Origin: Bacteroidales bacterium
GTDB lineage: Bacteria; Bacteroidota; Bacteroidia; Bacteroidales; WCHB1-69
Direction: 5' to 3'
DNA length: 30,227 nt
Assembly (NCBI GenBank): GCA_017964755.1
Contig: JAGCRI010000193.1
Location: 1-30,227, forward strand
How positions within the stretch are numbered: the first letter of the stretch is position 1; each line of letters begins with the position of its first letter. The notes beneath the pieces were generated by a model, which was not told the origin of the DNA, did no database searches, and saw only the letters and a program-made list of their open reading frames with translations. Positions 7,082 through 14,496 of this stretch are shown piece after piece. A program made the translations under genes and the position numbers.

Positions 7082-8580
7082 AGGAAATATTGAAAGTGTT
7101 TTTATGGGATATGGAAATTGGACGGCTGGCTTGGGACGAAAACCGGCATCTTTCATACTTCACTTATAACCCGGAATTTTTGAAGGGCAATCTGGACATT
7201 GCACCATTGACCGCCTCCATTCATGATTATTTGAGCAGCAGGGCCATCTTTGGAGAAACAGAGCGTATTTATCAAAAATTGCCATCGTTCATTGCAGACT
7301 CTCTGCCCGATGCTTGGGGCAACCAGCTTTTCGAGCAATGGCGTAAAGAGAATCATCTTTCTGAAAAAAGTGTCACTGCATTGGAGAAGCTGGCTTTCAT
7401 CGGGAAGCGTGGCATGGGGGCATTGGAGTTTGTCCCAGAAATCAACCGAGGGTCAATTCCTGACAAGATAGACATCAAAGCATTGGCGGATCTTGCGGAA
7501 AAAATCGCCATCGAACGCGAAAACGTGAAGATTCTTCCCGATGAATCGCTCACCCTGCAATCGCTGATCTCTGTCGGGACCTCTGCTGGAGGGCGACAGC
7601 CCAAAGCTATCATTGCCATAAACAGAAAAACGGGCGAAATACGTTCAGGTCAGATACATACGCATCAGGATTACGACTATTATATTCTGAAGTTCGGCGA
7701 CAAGTCGCGCTCTTCCGCCGAATTGGAGCATACTTATTATGAAATGGCCTTGGCATCGGGTATCAATATGATGGAATCTCGCCTGTTGGAAGTGGAAGGA
7801 ACAAATCATTTCCTTACTAAGCGTTTCGACCGGGACAAGACGGGCAAACTGCATACGCAAACCTTGGCCGCAATGAGTCCCGAAGCCGACAGCTACGAAA
7901 AGCTGCTGACAGTATGCCGCAATCTGCATCTTCCAGAAACGGATTGTCGGGAATTGTTCCGTAGAATGGTCTTCAACATTCTCGCCAACAACACCGATGA
8001 CCATCACAAGAACTTTACGTTCATTATGAACCGGCAAGGTACGTGGCGACTATCCCCTGCCTATGACCTGACCTACATTTTCAACACAGGCGGCTATTTG
8101 CCCAACAAAGAACATTGCTTGATGACTGGCGGAAAAATTGAAAATATAAGCCATGAAGATGCGATTTGTTTCGCACGCGAAATGGGTATTGGTGCTCCAG
8201 AATCCATCATTCGCAAAGTGGCCGAATCCGTCGCTTCATTCAGAACATTGGCAACAAAGAATGGCGTGAAAGAAGAATGGGTAGGCCGCATTGAAAGCTG
8301 TCTGTCCGAGCATCTTGCCGCATGGGGATTCTCATCGGTACAACAGAACTATTCTTACGAAACACTATCAGGACATCATATTGAAAACGTGCATTTGGAA
8401 GCAATGTACAAGGGCAACTACCACCTGCTCGCCACCATTGACGGCAAGGCCCTTAAGTACGTCATCCGCAAGGGCACGCCGGAACACGAGGAAATCACAA
8501 AGACTGGCCTTTCGAATCTGACGGAAGACAGGTTGAAAGAACTTGTGGAACAATTTCTTTTGTCGAAAACAACAACATAA
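7078..8580 (+). CDS. hipA: HipA-family kinase toxin with C-terminal extension
   Basis: 500-residue HipA kinase. The N-terminal subdomain spans about residues 1-120 (SLPDAWGNQLF at 75-85, IGKRGMGALEF at 108-118). The nucleotide loop with the potential autophosphorylated serine is VGTSAGGRQPK (166-176). KRFDR is at 248-252. The catalytic stretch is NNTDDHHKN (304-312) and the metal-binding Asp lies in SPAYDL (326-331). All key residues are present. It is longer than E. coli HipA: residues about 430-500 form an extra basic segment (YKGNYHLLATIDGKALKYVI region) not seen in the compact leftward HipA. It is translationally coupled to the upstream HTH gene and followed 4 nt later by a GNAT gene. The cellular target is unknown. 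Confidence 0.92.
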   Translation: MKEILKVFLWDMEIGRLAWDENRHLSYFTYNPEFLKGNLDIAPLTASIHDYLSSRAIFGETERIYQKLPSFIADSLPDAWGNQLFEQWRKENHLSEKSVTALEKLAFIGKRGMGALEFVPEINRGSIPDKIDIKALADLAEKIAIERENVKILPDESLTLQSLISVGTSAGGRQPKAIIAINRKTGEIRSGQIHTHQDYDYYILKFGDKSRSSAELEHTYYEMALASGINMMESRLLEVEGTNHFLTKRFDRDKTGKLHTQTLAAMSPEADSYEKLLTVCRNLHLPETDCRELFRRMVFNILANNTDDHHKNFTFIMNRQGTWRLSPAYDLTYIFNTGGYLPNKEHCLMTGGKIENISHEDAICFAREMGIGAPESIIRKVAESVASFRTLATKNGVKEEWVGRIESCLSEHLAAWGFSSVQQNYSYETLSGHHIENVHLEAMYKGNYHLLATIDGKALKYVIRKGTPEHEEITKTGLSNLTEDRLKELVEQFLLSKTTT

Positions 8581-8584
8581 TATT

Positions 8585-9109
8585 ATGCTGCAAACCAACC
8601 GAATCATCCTGCGCCCGTGGCGCGACTACGATGCCGAAACGCTCTTCCGGTACGCGTCTGACCCCGATGTGGGGCCCCGCGCGGGCTGGCCTCCCCACAA
8701 GAGCGTGGAGGAGAGTCTGGAAATTATCCGAACAGTCTTCCATAGCGACCACGTTTGGGCTATCGAACTGAAGGAGACTGGCGAGCCTATCGGCTGCATT
8801 GGATACTACGAATACGGTGAGAGCAATATCGACATCGGTGAGAACGACATCGAGGCGGGATACTGGATAGCCAAGCCCTATTGGAACCGCGGAATTTGCA
8901 CCGAAGCACTGCAACTGCTGATAGACTATTGCTTTAACACAAAAGGCTTCCGCACCATCTGGAGCGACTTCTTCATCGACAATCCCGCCTCTGGTCGGGT
9001 GATGGAGAAGTGCGGCTTCCACGACACCGGCGAGATAAACTACTGCAGCCGCCTGCAACATGGTGACGACAAACCTGTGAAAATCATGAGATTAGATAAC
9101 AGATTATAA
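8585..9109 (+). CDS. GNAT N-acetyltransferase (RimJ/RimL-like)
   Basis: 174-residue GCN5-related acetyltransferase of the RimJ/RimL type that uses acetyl-CoA. It starts with the usual LQTNRIILRPWRDYDAE (residues 2-18). The acetyl-CoA loop is NRGICTEAL (101-109), preceded by AGYWIAKPYW, and the last conserved segment is NPASGRVMEKCGF (133-145). I chose the ATG at 8585, which sits 4 nt after the hipA stop; an upstream in-frame start at 8543 would add 14 residues inside hipA and misalign the family start. The substrate could be a ribosomal protein N-terminus, an antibiotic or a small molecule; sequence does not decide. The gene reads as more GC-rich than hipA. Confidence 0.88.
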   Translation: MLQTNRIILRPWRDYDAETLFRYASDPDVGPRAGWPPHKSVEESLEIIRTVFHSDHVWAIELKETGEPIGCIGYYEYGESNIDIGENDIEAGYWIAKPYWNRGICTEALQLLIDYCFNTKGFRTIWSDFFIDNPASGRVMEKCGFHDTGEINYCSRLQHGDDKPVKIMRLDNRL

Positions 9110-9126
9110 CCTTTTCAATAAAAATC

Positions 9127-9158
9127 TTTCCGACTTTGAATTTTATTTTATATTTTTG
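9127..9158 (+). promoter_or_regulatory. Promoter of the DRTGG/hydrogenase-like operon
   Basis: TATTTTTG (9151-9158) matches the -7 consensus; TTTC at 9127-9130 gives a 20-nt spacer and is a fair -33. The first start codon lies 28 nt after the -7 element. No other promoter is evident up to 13005, so the six genes are probably one transcript. Confidence 0.6.
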
Positions 9159-9186
9159 CTCATTAATTTAAAAACGACAAATTGTA

Positions 9187-9531
9187 ATGAAGATCGATGA
9201 AATTATCGCCCTCGTTGAAGGGAAACTAATTGAAGGGAAAACCACAGATGAAGAAGTAACAAAAGCATTTGCATCAGACCTGATGAGTGACGTGCTGACT
9301 ATTAAGGACGCCTCTTCGCTCCTGCTGATTACGGGGTTGGCGAATATGCAGACAATCCGCACATGCGAGATGTCTGAAATCAGGTATATCCTGTTTGTGC
9401 GAGGCAAAAAAGTTACTGAAGAGATGAAGGAACTGGCGGAAGAGAACAATATGGTGCTGATAGAGACCAGCTACTCGATGTACAAGGTCGCAGGCATTTT
9501 GTACGCCAACAATATTAACCCACTTTATTAA
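9187..9531 (+). CDS. DRTGG-domain protein (first copy)
   Basis: 114-residue stand-alone DRTGG domain, a small ligand- or protein-binding module otherwise found in phosphotransacetylase and CBS-containing proteins. The recognisable element is FASDLMSDVL (residues 28-37), followed by alternating strands and helices. No transmembrane or signal segment. It opens the operon, 13 nt before the GHKL ATPase gene. The paralogue at 11364 shares the SDLxSDVx element but little else, so they are old duplicates. Likely a regulatory subunit of the redox-signalling set; its ligand is unknown. Confidence 0.82.
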   Translation: MKIDEIIALVEGKLIEGKTTDEEVTKAFASDLMSDVLTIKDASSLLLITGLANMQTIRTCEMSEIRYILFVRGKKVTEEMKELAEENNMVLIETSYSMYKVAGILYANNINPLY

Positions 9532-9544
9532 GAAAGGATCTGAA

Positions 9545-9955
9545 ATGATAACTGAATATCATGTAAACGGTGGCGACTTCACGAATGCCGGCTCCGTATC
9601 CAGCACGGTCAAAAAGATGATGCGCCAGCTCGGCGTTGATTCGACTGTGGTGAAGCGCACCGTGGTCGCACTCTACGAGGCCGAGGTCAATATTGTTGCA
9701 CATGCATACCGCGGCGTGGTCACAGTGGATTTGCAGCCCGACAAAATTTACATTAAACTTGCAGACGAGGGCCCCGGCATAGCCGACATTCCGCAAGCCA
9801 TGCAGGAAGGCTATTCCACTGCGTCTGTTGCGGTGCGCGAGATGGGCTTCGGCGCGGGCATGGGACTGCCGAATATCAAGGCTAACTCGGATATTCTAAA
9901 CGTCAATTCGGTGGTGGGAAAAGGCACCACAGTAGAAATCACAAATAATTTTTAA
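9545..9955 (+). CDS. Anti-sigma-factor-like GHKL ATPase/serine kinase
   Basis: 136-residue HATPase_c_2 protein of the RsbW/SpoIIAB type. The N box is EAEVNIVAHA (residues 45-54), the G1 box DEGPGI (74-79), the G2 box GFGAGMGLPN (101-110), and GKGT (125-128) completes the ATP pocket. Such proteins phosphorylate an antagonist or sequester a sigma factor; no sigma factor or STAS-domain antagonist is in the window, so the partner is unclear. A purine-rich Shine-Dalgarno (AAAGGA) lies before the ATG. The stop codon directly abuts the start of the hydrogenase-like gene. Confidence 0.88.
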   Translation: MITEYHVNGGDFTNAGSVSSTVKKMMRQLGVDSTVVKRTVVALYEAEVNIVAHAYRGVVTVDLQPDKIYIKLADEGPGIADIPQAMQEGYSTASVAVREMGFGAGMGLPNIKANSDILNVNSVVGKGTTVEITNNF

Positions 9956-11338
9956 ATGGATAAACAACAGGAAAACTTTCACCACGCACTTAAATTCCAA
10001 TACGACCTCTGTATAGGTTGCGCGCATTGCACTGAAATATGTCCGACTGCCGCTATCCATATTGAAAACGGTCTGCCTGTGCTGAACCCTAACAGGTGCA
10101 TTGACTGCGGCCGCTGCTATTCGGTCTGCCCCGTGTCGGCTATTTATGTTGAGCAGGATGACTTTCAGACAATTTACGAGTACCAGAACCCGGTGGCTCT
10201 CGTACCTTCTATATTTTTCTCACAATTCCCCGAAAAAATCAAACACGAAGAAATACTTTCTGCACTTCACCGCCTCGGATTCAGGTTTATCTATGAGGTC
10301 GAGAAAAGCGTTGATATTCTGAAGCATATCATCAATGATCGTGTAAATGACGAGGATTTGGAGAAGCCTGTCATCTCTTCTTTCTGCCCTGCTATTGTCA
10401 GACTTATCCAAGTGAAGTTCCCGTCTCTTGTCAATAACATCATGCGTGTGAAACCGCCGCTTGACCTGACCGCCTTGCACATTAAAAAGCAGCTTGTTGA
10501 GGAAAACGGTATTGCAGAAGCTGATATGGCGATTTTTTATGTGGCGCCGTGCCCTGCAAAAATCGCTGCCATCAAAAGCCCTGTGGGGGAAGATAAATCC
10601 CCTATTACAGGTGTGATTAATATGAACTTCTTGTATAACAAAGTGCTGCGCGTAATAAAGCAGGGATTGGAAATGCCCAAACACCAGTACGAACACCGTG
10701 ACCTGATGACACGCCGTAGCCTTCAATGGTCGCTCAGCGGCGGCGAAATTGCACTGATGAAAGAAGGGCGCAATCTTGCCATTGACGAAGTGCATAATGT
10801 CTCAGCATTCTTGGAAAAGATTGAAAATGAGGATATTGACAATATAGATTTTCTTGAACTGCGTGCGTGCGACCAAAGTTGCGCCGGTGGAATCCTATGC
10901 GCCAATAACAGGTTCCTGACGGTGGAGAGACAACGGAAACGCGCTGCCGCAAGCCCCGTTAGGATTTCAAAAAAATACAATTCAATATCCAAAAACAGCG
11001 AATATCTGACAGCCAACTGCTCCGTGGGTGCCGTGCAGCCCCGTTCAATGGATAAACTTGACAACGATAGGACTGTTGCAATGCAGAAAATGGAAAAGGC
11101 ATTCAAAATCAACAAGTTCCTGCCGCAAGTTGATTGCCGTATTTGCGGTTATCAGACTTGTAAGGAGTTCGCTTTTGCAGTTACAAATGAGGTTATAGGG
11201 TTGAAGAGTTGCATTTTTGTGCAACGGCTTCTGAATGAAAATGGTGGAATATCACCGGAGGAGCGTGCCGAACTCGCAAAGAAAACCTGGGGAAAACAAA
11301 AATTAGATATTAATAATATTCCAGATAACTTATTGTAA
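9956..11338 (+). CDS. [FeFe]-hydrogenase-like iron-sulfur protein, probable sensor
   Basis: 460 residues. Two [4Fe-4S] ferredoxin motifs lie at the N-terminus (Cys19/22/25/29 and Cys48/51/54/58). The hydrogenase large-subunit domain spans about 80-325, and a C-terminal four-cysteine Fe-S domain has Cys394/397/402/419 (DCRICGYQTC). The H-cluster ligand positions are present: Cys144 in SSFCPA, Cys199 in APCPAK, and Cys305 and Cys309 in RACDQSCAGG. The proton-relay Cys that precedes the first ligand in catalytic enzymes is Phe143 here, while Lys202 of the second motif is kept. This, the lack of HydB/HydC-type subunits and maturases nearby, and the regulatory neighbours argue for an H2 or redox sensor and not a bulk hydrogenase. 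This is inference. It may still have low activity. Confidence 0.85.
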   Translation: MDKQQENFHHALKFQYDLCIGCAHCTEICPTAAIHIENGLPVLNPNRCIDCGRCYSVCPVSAIYVEQDDFQTIYEYQNPVALVPSIFFSQFPEKIKHEEILSALHRLGFRFIYEVEKSVDILKHIINDRVNDEDLEKPVISSFCPAIVRLIQVKFPSLVNNIMRVKPPLDLTALHIKKQLVEENGIAEADMAIFYVAPCPAKIAAIKSPVGEDKSPITGVINMNFLYNKVLRVIKQGLEMPKHQYEHRDLMTRRSLQWSLSGGEIALMKEGRNLAIDEVHNVSAFLEKIENEDIDNIDFLELRACDQSCAGGILCANNRFLTVERQRKRAAASPVRISKKYNSISKNSEYLTANCSVGAVQPRSMDKLDNDRTVAMQKMEKAFKINKFLPQVDCRICGYQTCKEFAFAVTNEVIGLKSCIFVQRLLNENGGISPEERAELAKKTWGKQKLDINNIPDNLL

Positions 11339-11363
11339 AACAATTTATTAGAAACTTTTTATC

Positions 11364-11699
11364 ATGACAGTCAAAGAATTAGTGGAAAAAATGAACTTGA
11401 CGGTTTTCTGTGGTGAAGACAATCTTGACAAAGAGATTACAGGGTGTTACGTGTCTGATTTGTTGAGTGATGTGATGGGCTCTACAAAATCGGGAATGGC
11501 ATGGATAACCCTTCAGACTCATAAGAATGTGGCAGCCATCGGCTCTCTGAAAGAGTTGGCGTGCATTATTTTGGTTAAAGGCTTCAAGCCCGATGACGAC
11601 ACATTGCAGCACGCCATTGAAGAGGAAATCCCGATGTTAGGCACAGCCGACCAGACATTTGAAACTGCCGGCAAGGTCTATATGAATATCTGCAAGTAA
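11364..11699 (+). CDS. DRTGG-domain protein (second copy)
   Basis: 111-residue stand-alone DRTGG domain. The recognisable element is CYVSDLLSDVMG (residues 28-39), followed by AWITLQTHKNVAAIGSL. It starts 25 nt after the hydrogenase-like gene and ends 6 nt before the PHP gene. Two different DRTGG proteins in one operon suggest a heteromeric regulator or two separate sensing steps. Function not known. Confidence 0.82.
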   Translation: MTVKELVEKMNLTVFCGEDNLDKEITGCYVSDLLSDVMGSTKSGMAWITLQTHKNVAAIGSLKELACIILVKGFKPDDDTLQHAIEEEIPMLGTADQTFETAGKVYMNICK

Positions 11700-11705
11700 G
11701 ACATC

Positions 11706-12446
11706 ATGTACCGATATAAGGCCGACTTGCACAACCACACGCTGCTTTCACCGTGCGGCGACTTGGATATGACACCCGAATATATCATCGAGTTGGCATT
11801 GCAAAAAGGCATTGACATAATCGGCATCACCGACCACAACGCCACACGCCACTGCAGGCTCGCCGAACACTATTCCTCAAAACGCAATATCTTTGTCCTC
11901 TGCGGCGCAGAGGTTACAACAAAAGAGGAGGCGCACTGCCTCGCCTTTTTCAGAAATCATGAACTTCTTGACGAGTTTCAGGCCTATCTTGACGGGCACC
12001 TGCCAAACATTCCCAACTCTCCGGATGTTTTCGGCGATCAGGTGCAGATTGACGAAGAAGACAATATCGTTTACGAAGAGCCTAAACTCCTGATTTCAGG
12101 GCTTGACGTTTCAATAGAAGTTATAAACAAGAAAGTGAAAGAACTCGGCGGCATTTTCATTCCGGCGCATATCGACAAGCCAAAGAACAGTGTCATTTCA
12201 CAACTCGGTTTTATACCGTTCGATTTGGATTACGATGCCGTTGAACTGTCGCGGCACGGCGATAAAGAGAAGATTTTGGCCGAACATTCATATCTCAAGG
12301 GCAAAAGCTTCATCCGCAGTTCAGACGCGCATTTTCCCAATCAGATTGGGACTGCCACGGCGGTTTTTGAAATGGAGACACGATCGTTCGATGAGATACT
12401 GCTTGCACTTCACGGCGAAGGCGGCCGCTCCGTGACAATTGAATAA
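11706..12446 (+). CDS. PHP-domain phosphoesterase
   Basis: 246-residue PHP metallophosphoesterase. Metal-binding motifs appear in order: DLHNHT (residues 7-12), TDHN (42-45), Glu69 in GAEVT, His77, His155 in PAHIDKP, and SDAH (206-209). The set is complete, so a catalytic protein is expected. PHP proteins hydrolyse phosphate esters, from histidinol phosphate to nucleotides; some act as protein phosphatases. In this operon, with two GHKL ATPases, it could reverse a phosphorylation or turn over a nucleotide signal, but that is inference. No DNA polymerase domain is attached. Confidence 0.9.
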   Translation: MYRYKADLHNHTLLSPCGDLDMTPEYIIELALQKGIDIIGITDHNATRHCRLAEHYSSKRNIFVLCGAEVTTKEEAHCLAFFRNHELLDEFQAYLDGHLPNIPNSPDVFGDQVQIDEEDNIVYEEPKLLISGLDVSIEVINKKVKELGGIFIPAHIDKPKNSVISQLGFIPFDLDYDAVELSRHGDKEKILAEHSYLKGKSFIRSSDAHFPNQIGTATAVFEMETRSFDEILLALHGEGGRSVTIE

Positions 12447-12468
12447 ACAAAATTAATTTTCAATTATT

Positions 12469-13005
12469 ATGAAAGACCTTTCAATGCACATCATCGACAT
12501 TCTGCAAAATTCAACACGTGCAAAAGCCAAAAATATAGAGCTTCTTGTAGAAGAAGATGTTGAAAATGACAAACTTACATTGCAGTTCAAAGATGACGGC
12601 TGTGGAATGTCGGAAGAGATGGCCGCCAAAGTAACCGACCCGTTTGTGACGACGCGTACCACCCGCAAAGTCGGTTTGGGGCTGCCGCTTCTGAAACAGA
12701 ACGCCGAAATCACCGGCGGCACTTTTGAGCTGCAGTCGCAACTTGGAAAGGGTACCACAGTCACAGCAACGTTTGGGCTTTCGCACATCGACCGCAAACC
12801 CATGGGCGACCTCGCCGGTGCGGTTGTGCTCACAATGACATCTTACCCCGACATCAGATTTGTCTTTCGTTATAAAAAGCAAGATATTGATTTTGTGTTA
12901 GATACCGATGAGGTGCACGAGGCTTTGGAAGGTGTTTCCATTCAGAATCCTGAAATTATATCTTATCTTCGTGAGATGATAGAAGAAAATATCAAGCCTC
13001 AGTAA
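12469..13005 (+). CDS. GHKL (HATPase_c) ATP-binding protein, no dimerisation domain
   Basis: 178 residues with a histidine-kinase-type ATP-binding domain standing alone. The N box is around IIDILQNSTRA (residues 8-18), the G1 box DDGCGM (42-47), the G2 region TTRTTRKVGLGLPLL (61-75) and GKGT (93-96). There is no HisKA dimerisation/phosphoacceptor domain; residues 105-178 form a short C-terminal extension. It therefore cannot act as an ordinary two-component histidine kinase alone. It closes the operon, 22 nt after the PHP gene, and differs in type from the HATPase_c_2 protein at 9545. It may be a kinase for a partner protein or an ATP-driven switch. Confidence 0.85.
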   Translation: MKDLSMHIIDILQNSTRAKAKNIELLVEEDVENDKLTLQFKDDGCGMSEEMAAKVTDPFVTTRTTRKVGLGLPLLKQNAEITGGTFELQSQLGKGTTVTATFGLSHIDRKPMGDLAGAVVLTMTSYPDIRFVFRYKKQDIDFVLDTDEVHEALEGVSIQNPEIISYLREMIEENIKPQ

Positions 13006-13029
13006 TTACAGGTTATTGCGTATCACTTT

Positions 13030-13058
13030 ATAATGGTATCGTATCAATTTACCATTAT
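13030..13058. terminator. Hairpin between convergent transcripts
   Basis: ATAATGGTA (13030-13038) and TACCATTAT (13050-13058) are perfect 9-bp inverted repeats around an 11-nt loop, followed by TTTATA. It lies between the converging hydrogenase-like and ung operons. The stem is AT-rich and weak, so bidirectional termination is plausible but not certain. Confidence 0.5.
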
Positions 13059-13086
13059 TTTATACCATTAATTCAACAGATTATTC

Positions 13087-13752
13087 CTACCACGCAATCT
13101 CCTTTTTTCCCCAGTTGCGCAGGATTTCGTTGGTTTTTGAAAAATGGCGGCAGCCGAAAAAGCCTTTTGAAGCTGAGAGCGGGGAGGGGTGTGCGGCGGT
13201 GAGTATGGCGTGTTTCGTGGAATCTATCAGCGTTGCCTTCTGCTTGGCATAATTGCCCCACAAAAGGAAAACGACGTGGTCGCGTTGCCGCGAGAGTTCG
13301 CTGATAGCTCTGTCAGTGAACCGTTCCCAGCCTTTGTTCTGATGTGAGCCGATGGCGTGAGCACGTACGGTAAGGGTGGCGTTGAGCAGGAGCACCCCTT
13401 GCCGCGCCCAACGTTCCAAACTGCCGCTCTTGGGTGGTGAAATATGCAAGTCATCGGCAATTTCCTGGAAAATGTTCACTAATGAACGGGGCAGCTCGAT
13501 GCCGTCAGGCACTGAAAAGCAGAGCCCCTCGGCCTGGCCTTCATTCGGATAGGGGTCTTGCCCTATTATCACAACATTTACTTCATTGAATGGCGTGAGG
13601 TTGAAGGCGTTGAATATGAGTTTTCCGGGAGGGAAAACTACGTGTCGCCTCTTTTCTTCAACAAGAAACTGCTTCAGCTGCTCAAAATAAGGTGAGTTGA
13701 ACTCATCGTAAAGGACTGTTTTCCAACTTTCTTCTATTTGCGGATTTATCAT
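13087..13752 (-). CDS. ung: Uracil-DNA glycosylase, family 1
   Basis: 221-residue UDG, the usual length. It removes uracil from DNA to start base-excision repair. The catalytic water-activating loop is GQDPYPN (residues 64-70, Asp66). LLLNATLTV (121-129) is the uracil-binding strand and HPSPLSAS (188-195) the Leu-intercalation loop with catalytic His188. All motifs are intact. It is the last gene of the leftward operon, 34 nt after the DUF5683 gene. Confidence 0.97.
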   Translation of the reverse strand: MINPQIEESWKTVLYDEFNSPYFEQLKQFLVEEKRRHVVFPPGKLIFNAFNLTPFNEVNVVIIGQDPYPNEGQAEGLCFSVPDGIELPRSLVNIFQEIADDLHISPPKSGSLERWARQGVLLLNATLTVRAHAIGSHQNKGWERFTDRAISELSRQRDHVVFLLWGNYAKQKATLIDSTKHAILTAAHPSPLSASKGFFGCRHFSKTNEILRNWGKKEIAW

Positions 13753-13786
13753 ATCTACTTGTTTGTAAGTATGTTATGATTTATTT

Positions 13787-14491
13787 CTAAAAACGCAGTT
13801 GTAAGCCGACTCCGCCTTCAGCCGAGCGGGCGAATTGGTTTTGCCGCACGAAAGGCTGGACTGAGAGTGAGAGGTCATCTGAGATGTCAAAATAGAAAAG
13901 GTGAGCATCCACAGTGGCATCCAAAATGTTCAGGGCATAGATGATGGCGGCGGCGGCGATGGCAATTTCCATACTTCGCCGGTAGTTGTTCTTGAGGGCG
14001 AGAACGTTTTCGTCAGAGAAATTGGCGTACTGCGGATTCAGCTTGTCGGTTTCACCGTTGGCTCTGTATCTGTATTCGGTCTGATATGATTTTGTCTGAA
14101 CAGCATAATAATATATGAAATAGCCTGACGCGCCAAGCCCAGCATAGACAATCGGCACTTTCCACCATTTCCGGTTATATATTTGTCCGGCGCCCGGTAT
14201 GACTGCCGACAGTGCTGCTGCAATTTTCGGGTTGTGGCTCTTTCGCATCGCCGAGTCGGTGGTGTGCACACGGACAACTTTTCCGTTGTCGGATTTCACT
14301 ATCGGTCCCGCGTCCTTTTGACCAGGCCGTATGCGATTAGTCTTCACAGGAACGGCGTTCTCCGTAGGCACTGCCGTGGTGTCGGACTGTGCCTGCACAT
14401 TGTTGCAAATAGTTACAGACACTATCAAAAAAATAAACAGGAATTTTATGATAAATCCCTGTTCTTGAATAAGATAGTGTTTGCTTTTCAT
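13787..14491 (-). CDS. DUF5683 family membrane/envelope protein
   Basis: 234 residues. A hydrophobic segment at about 14-32 ending at VQAQS looks like a signal peptide with a long polar start. A second apolar helix follows at about residues 113-130 (VPIVYAGLGASGYFIYYYA), preceded by the family's AALSAVIPGAGQIYNRKWWK. The protein ends in alternating residues and a final Phe, as in many Bacteroidota outer-membrane proteins. DUF5683 genes typically follow parB in Bacteroidota, as here, with a 5-nt gap. The role is unknown; a link between chromosome segregation and the envelope is only a guess. Confidence 0.85.
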   Translation of the reverse strand: MKSKHYLIQEQGFIIKFLFIFLIVSVTICNNVQAQSDTTAVPTENAVPVKTNRIRPGQKDAGPIVKSDNGKVVRVHTTDSAMRKSHNPKIAAALSAVIPGAGQIYNRKWWKVPIVYAGLGASGYFIYYYAVQTKSYQTEYRYRANGETDKLNPQYANFSDENVLALKNNYRRSMEIAIAAAAIIYALNILDATVDAHLFYFDISDDLSLSVQPFVRQNQFARSAEGGVGLQLRF

Positions 14492-14496
14492 GGCGG

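Noticed and set aside
8495..9061. 188-codon open frame antisense to the GNAT gene
   Set aside because: No family features; the plus-strand frame has all GNAT motifs, so this is a shadow caused by composition.
9130..9150. TTTG at 9135-9138 as the -33 of the hydrogenase-like operon
   Set aside because: The spacer to the -7 element is only 12 nt, too short for this promoter class.
10220..10795. 191-codon open frame antisense to the hydrogenase-like gene
   Set aside because: The plus-strand frame carries the cluster cysteines; the antisense product has no recognisable features.
12510..12522. CACGTG core as a parS site
   Set aside because: The flanking bases do not make the 16-bp palindrome of parS; chance match in a coding sequence.
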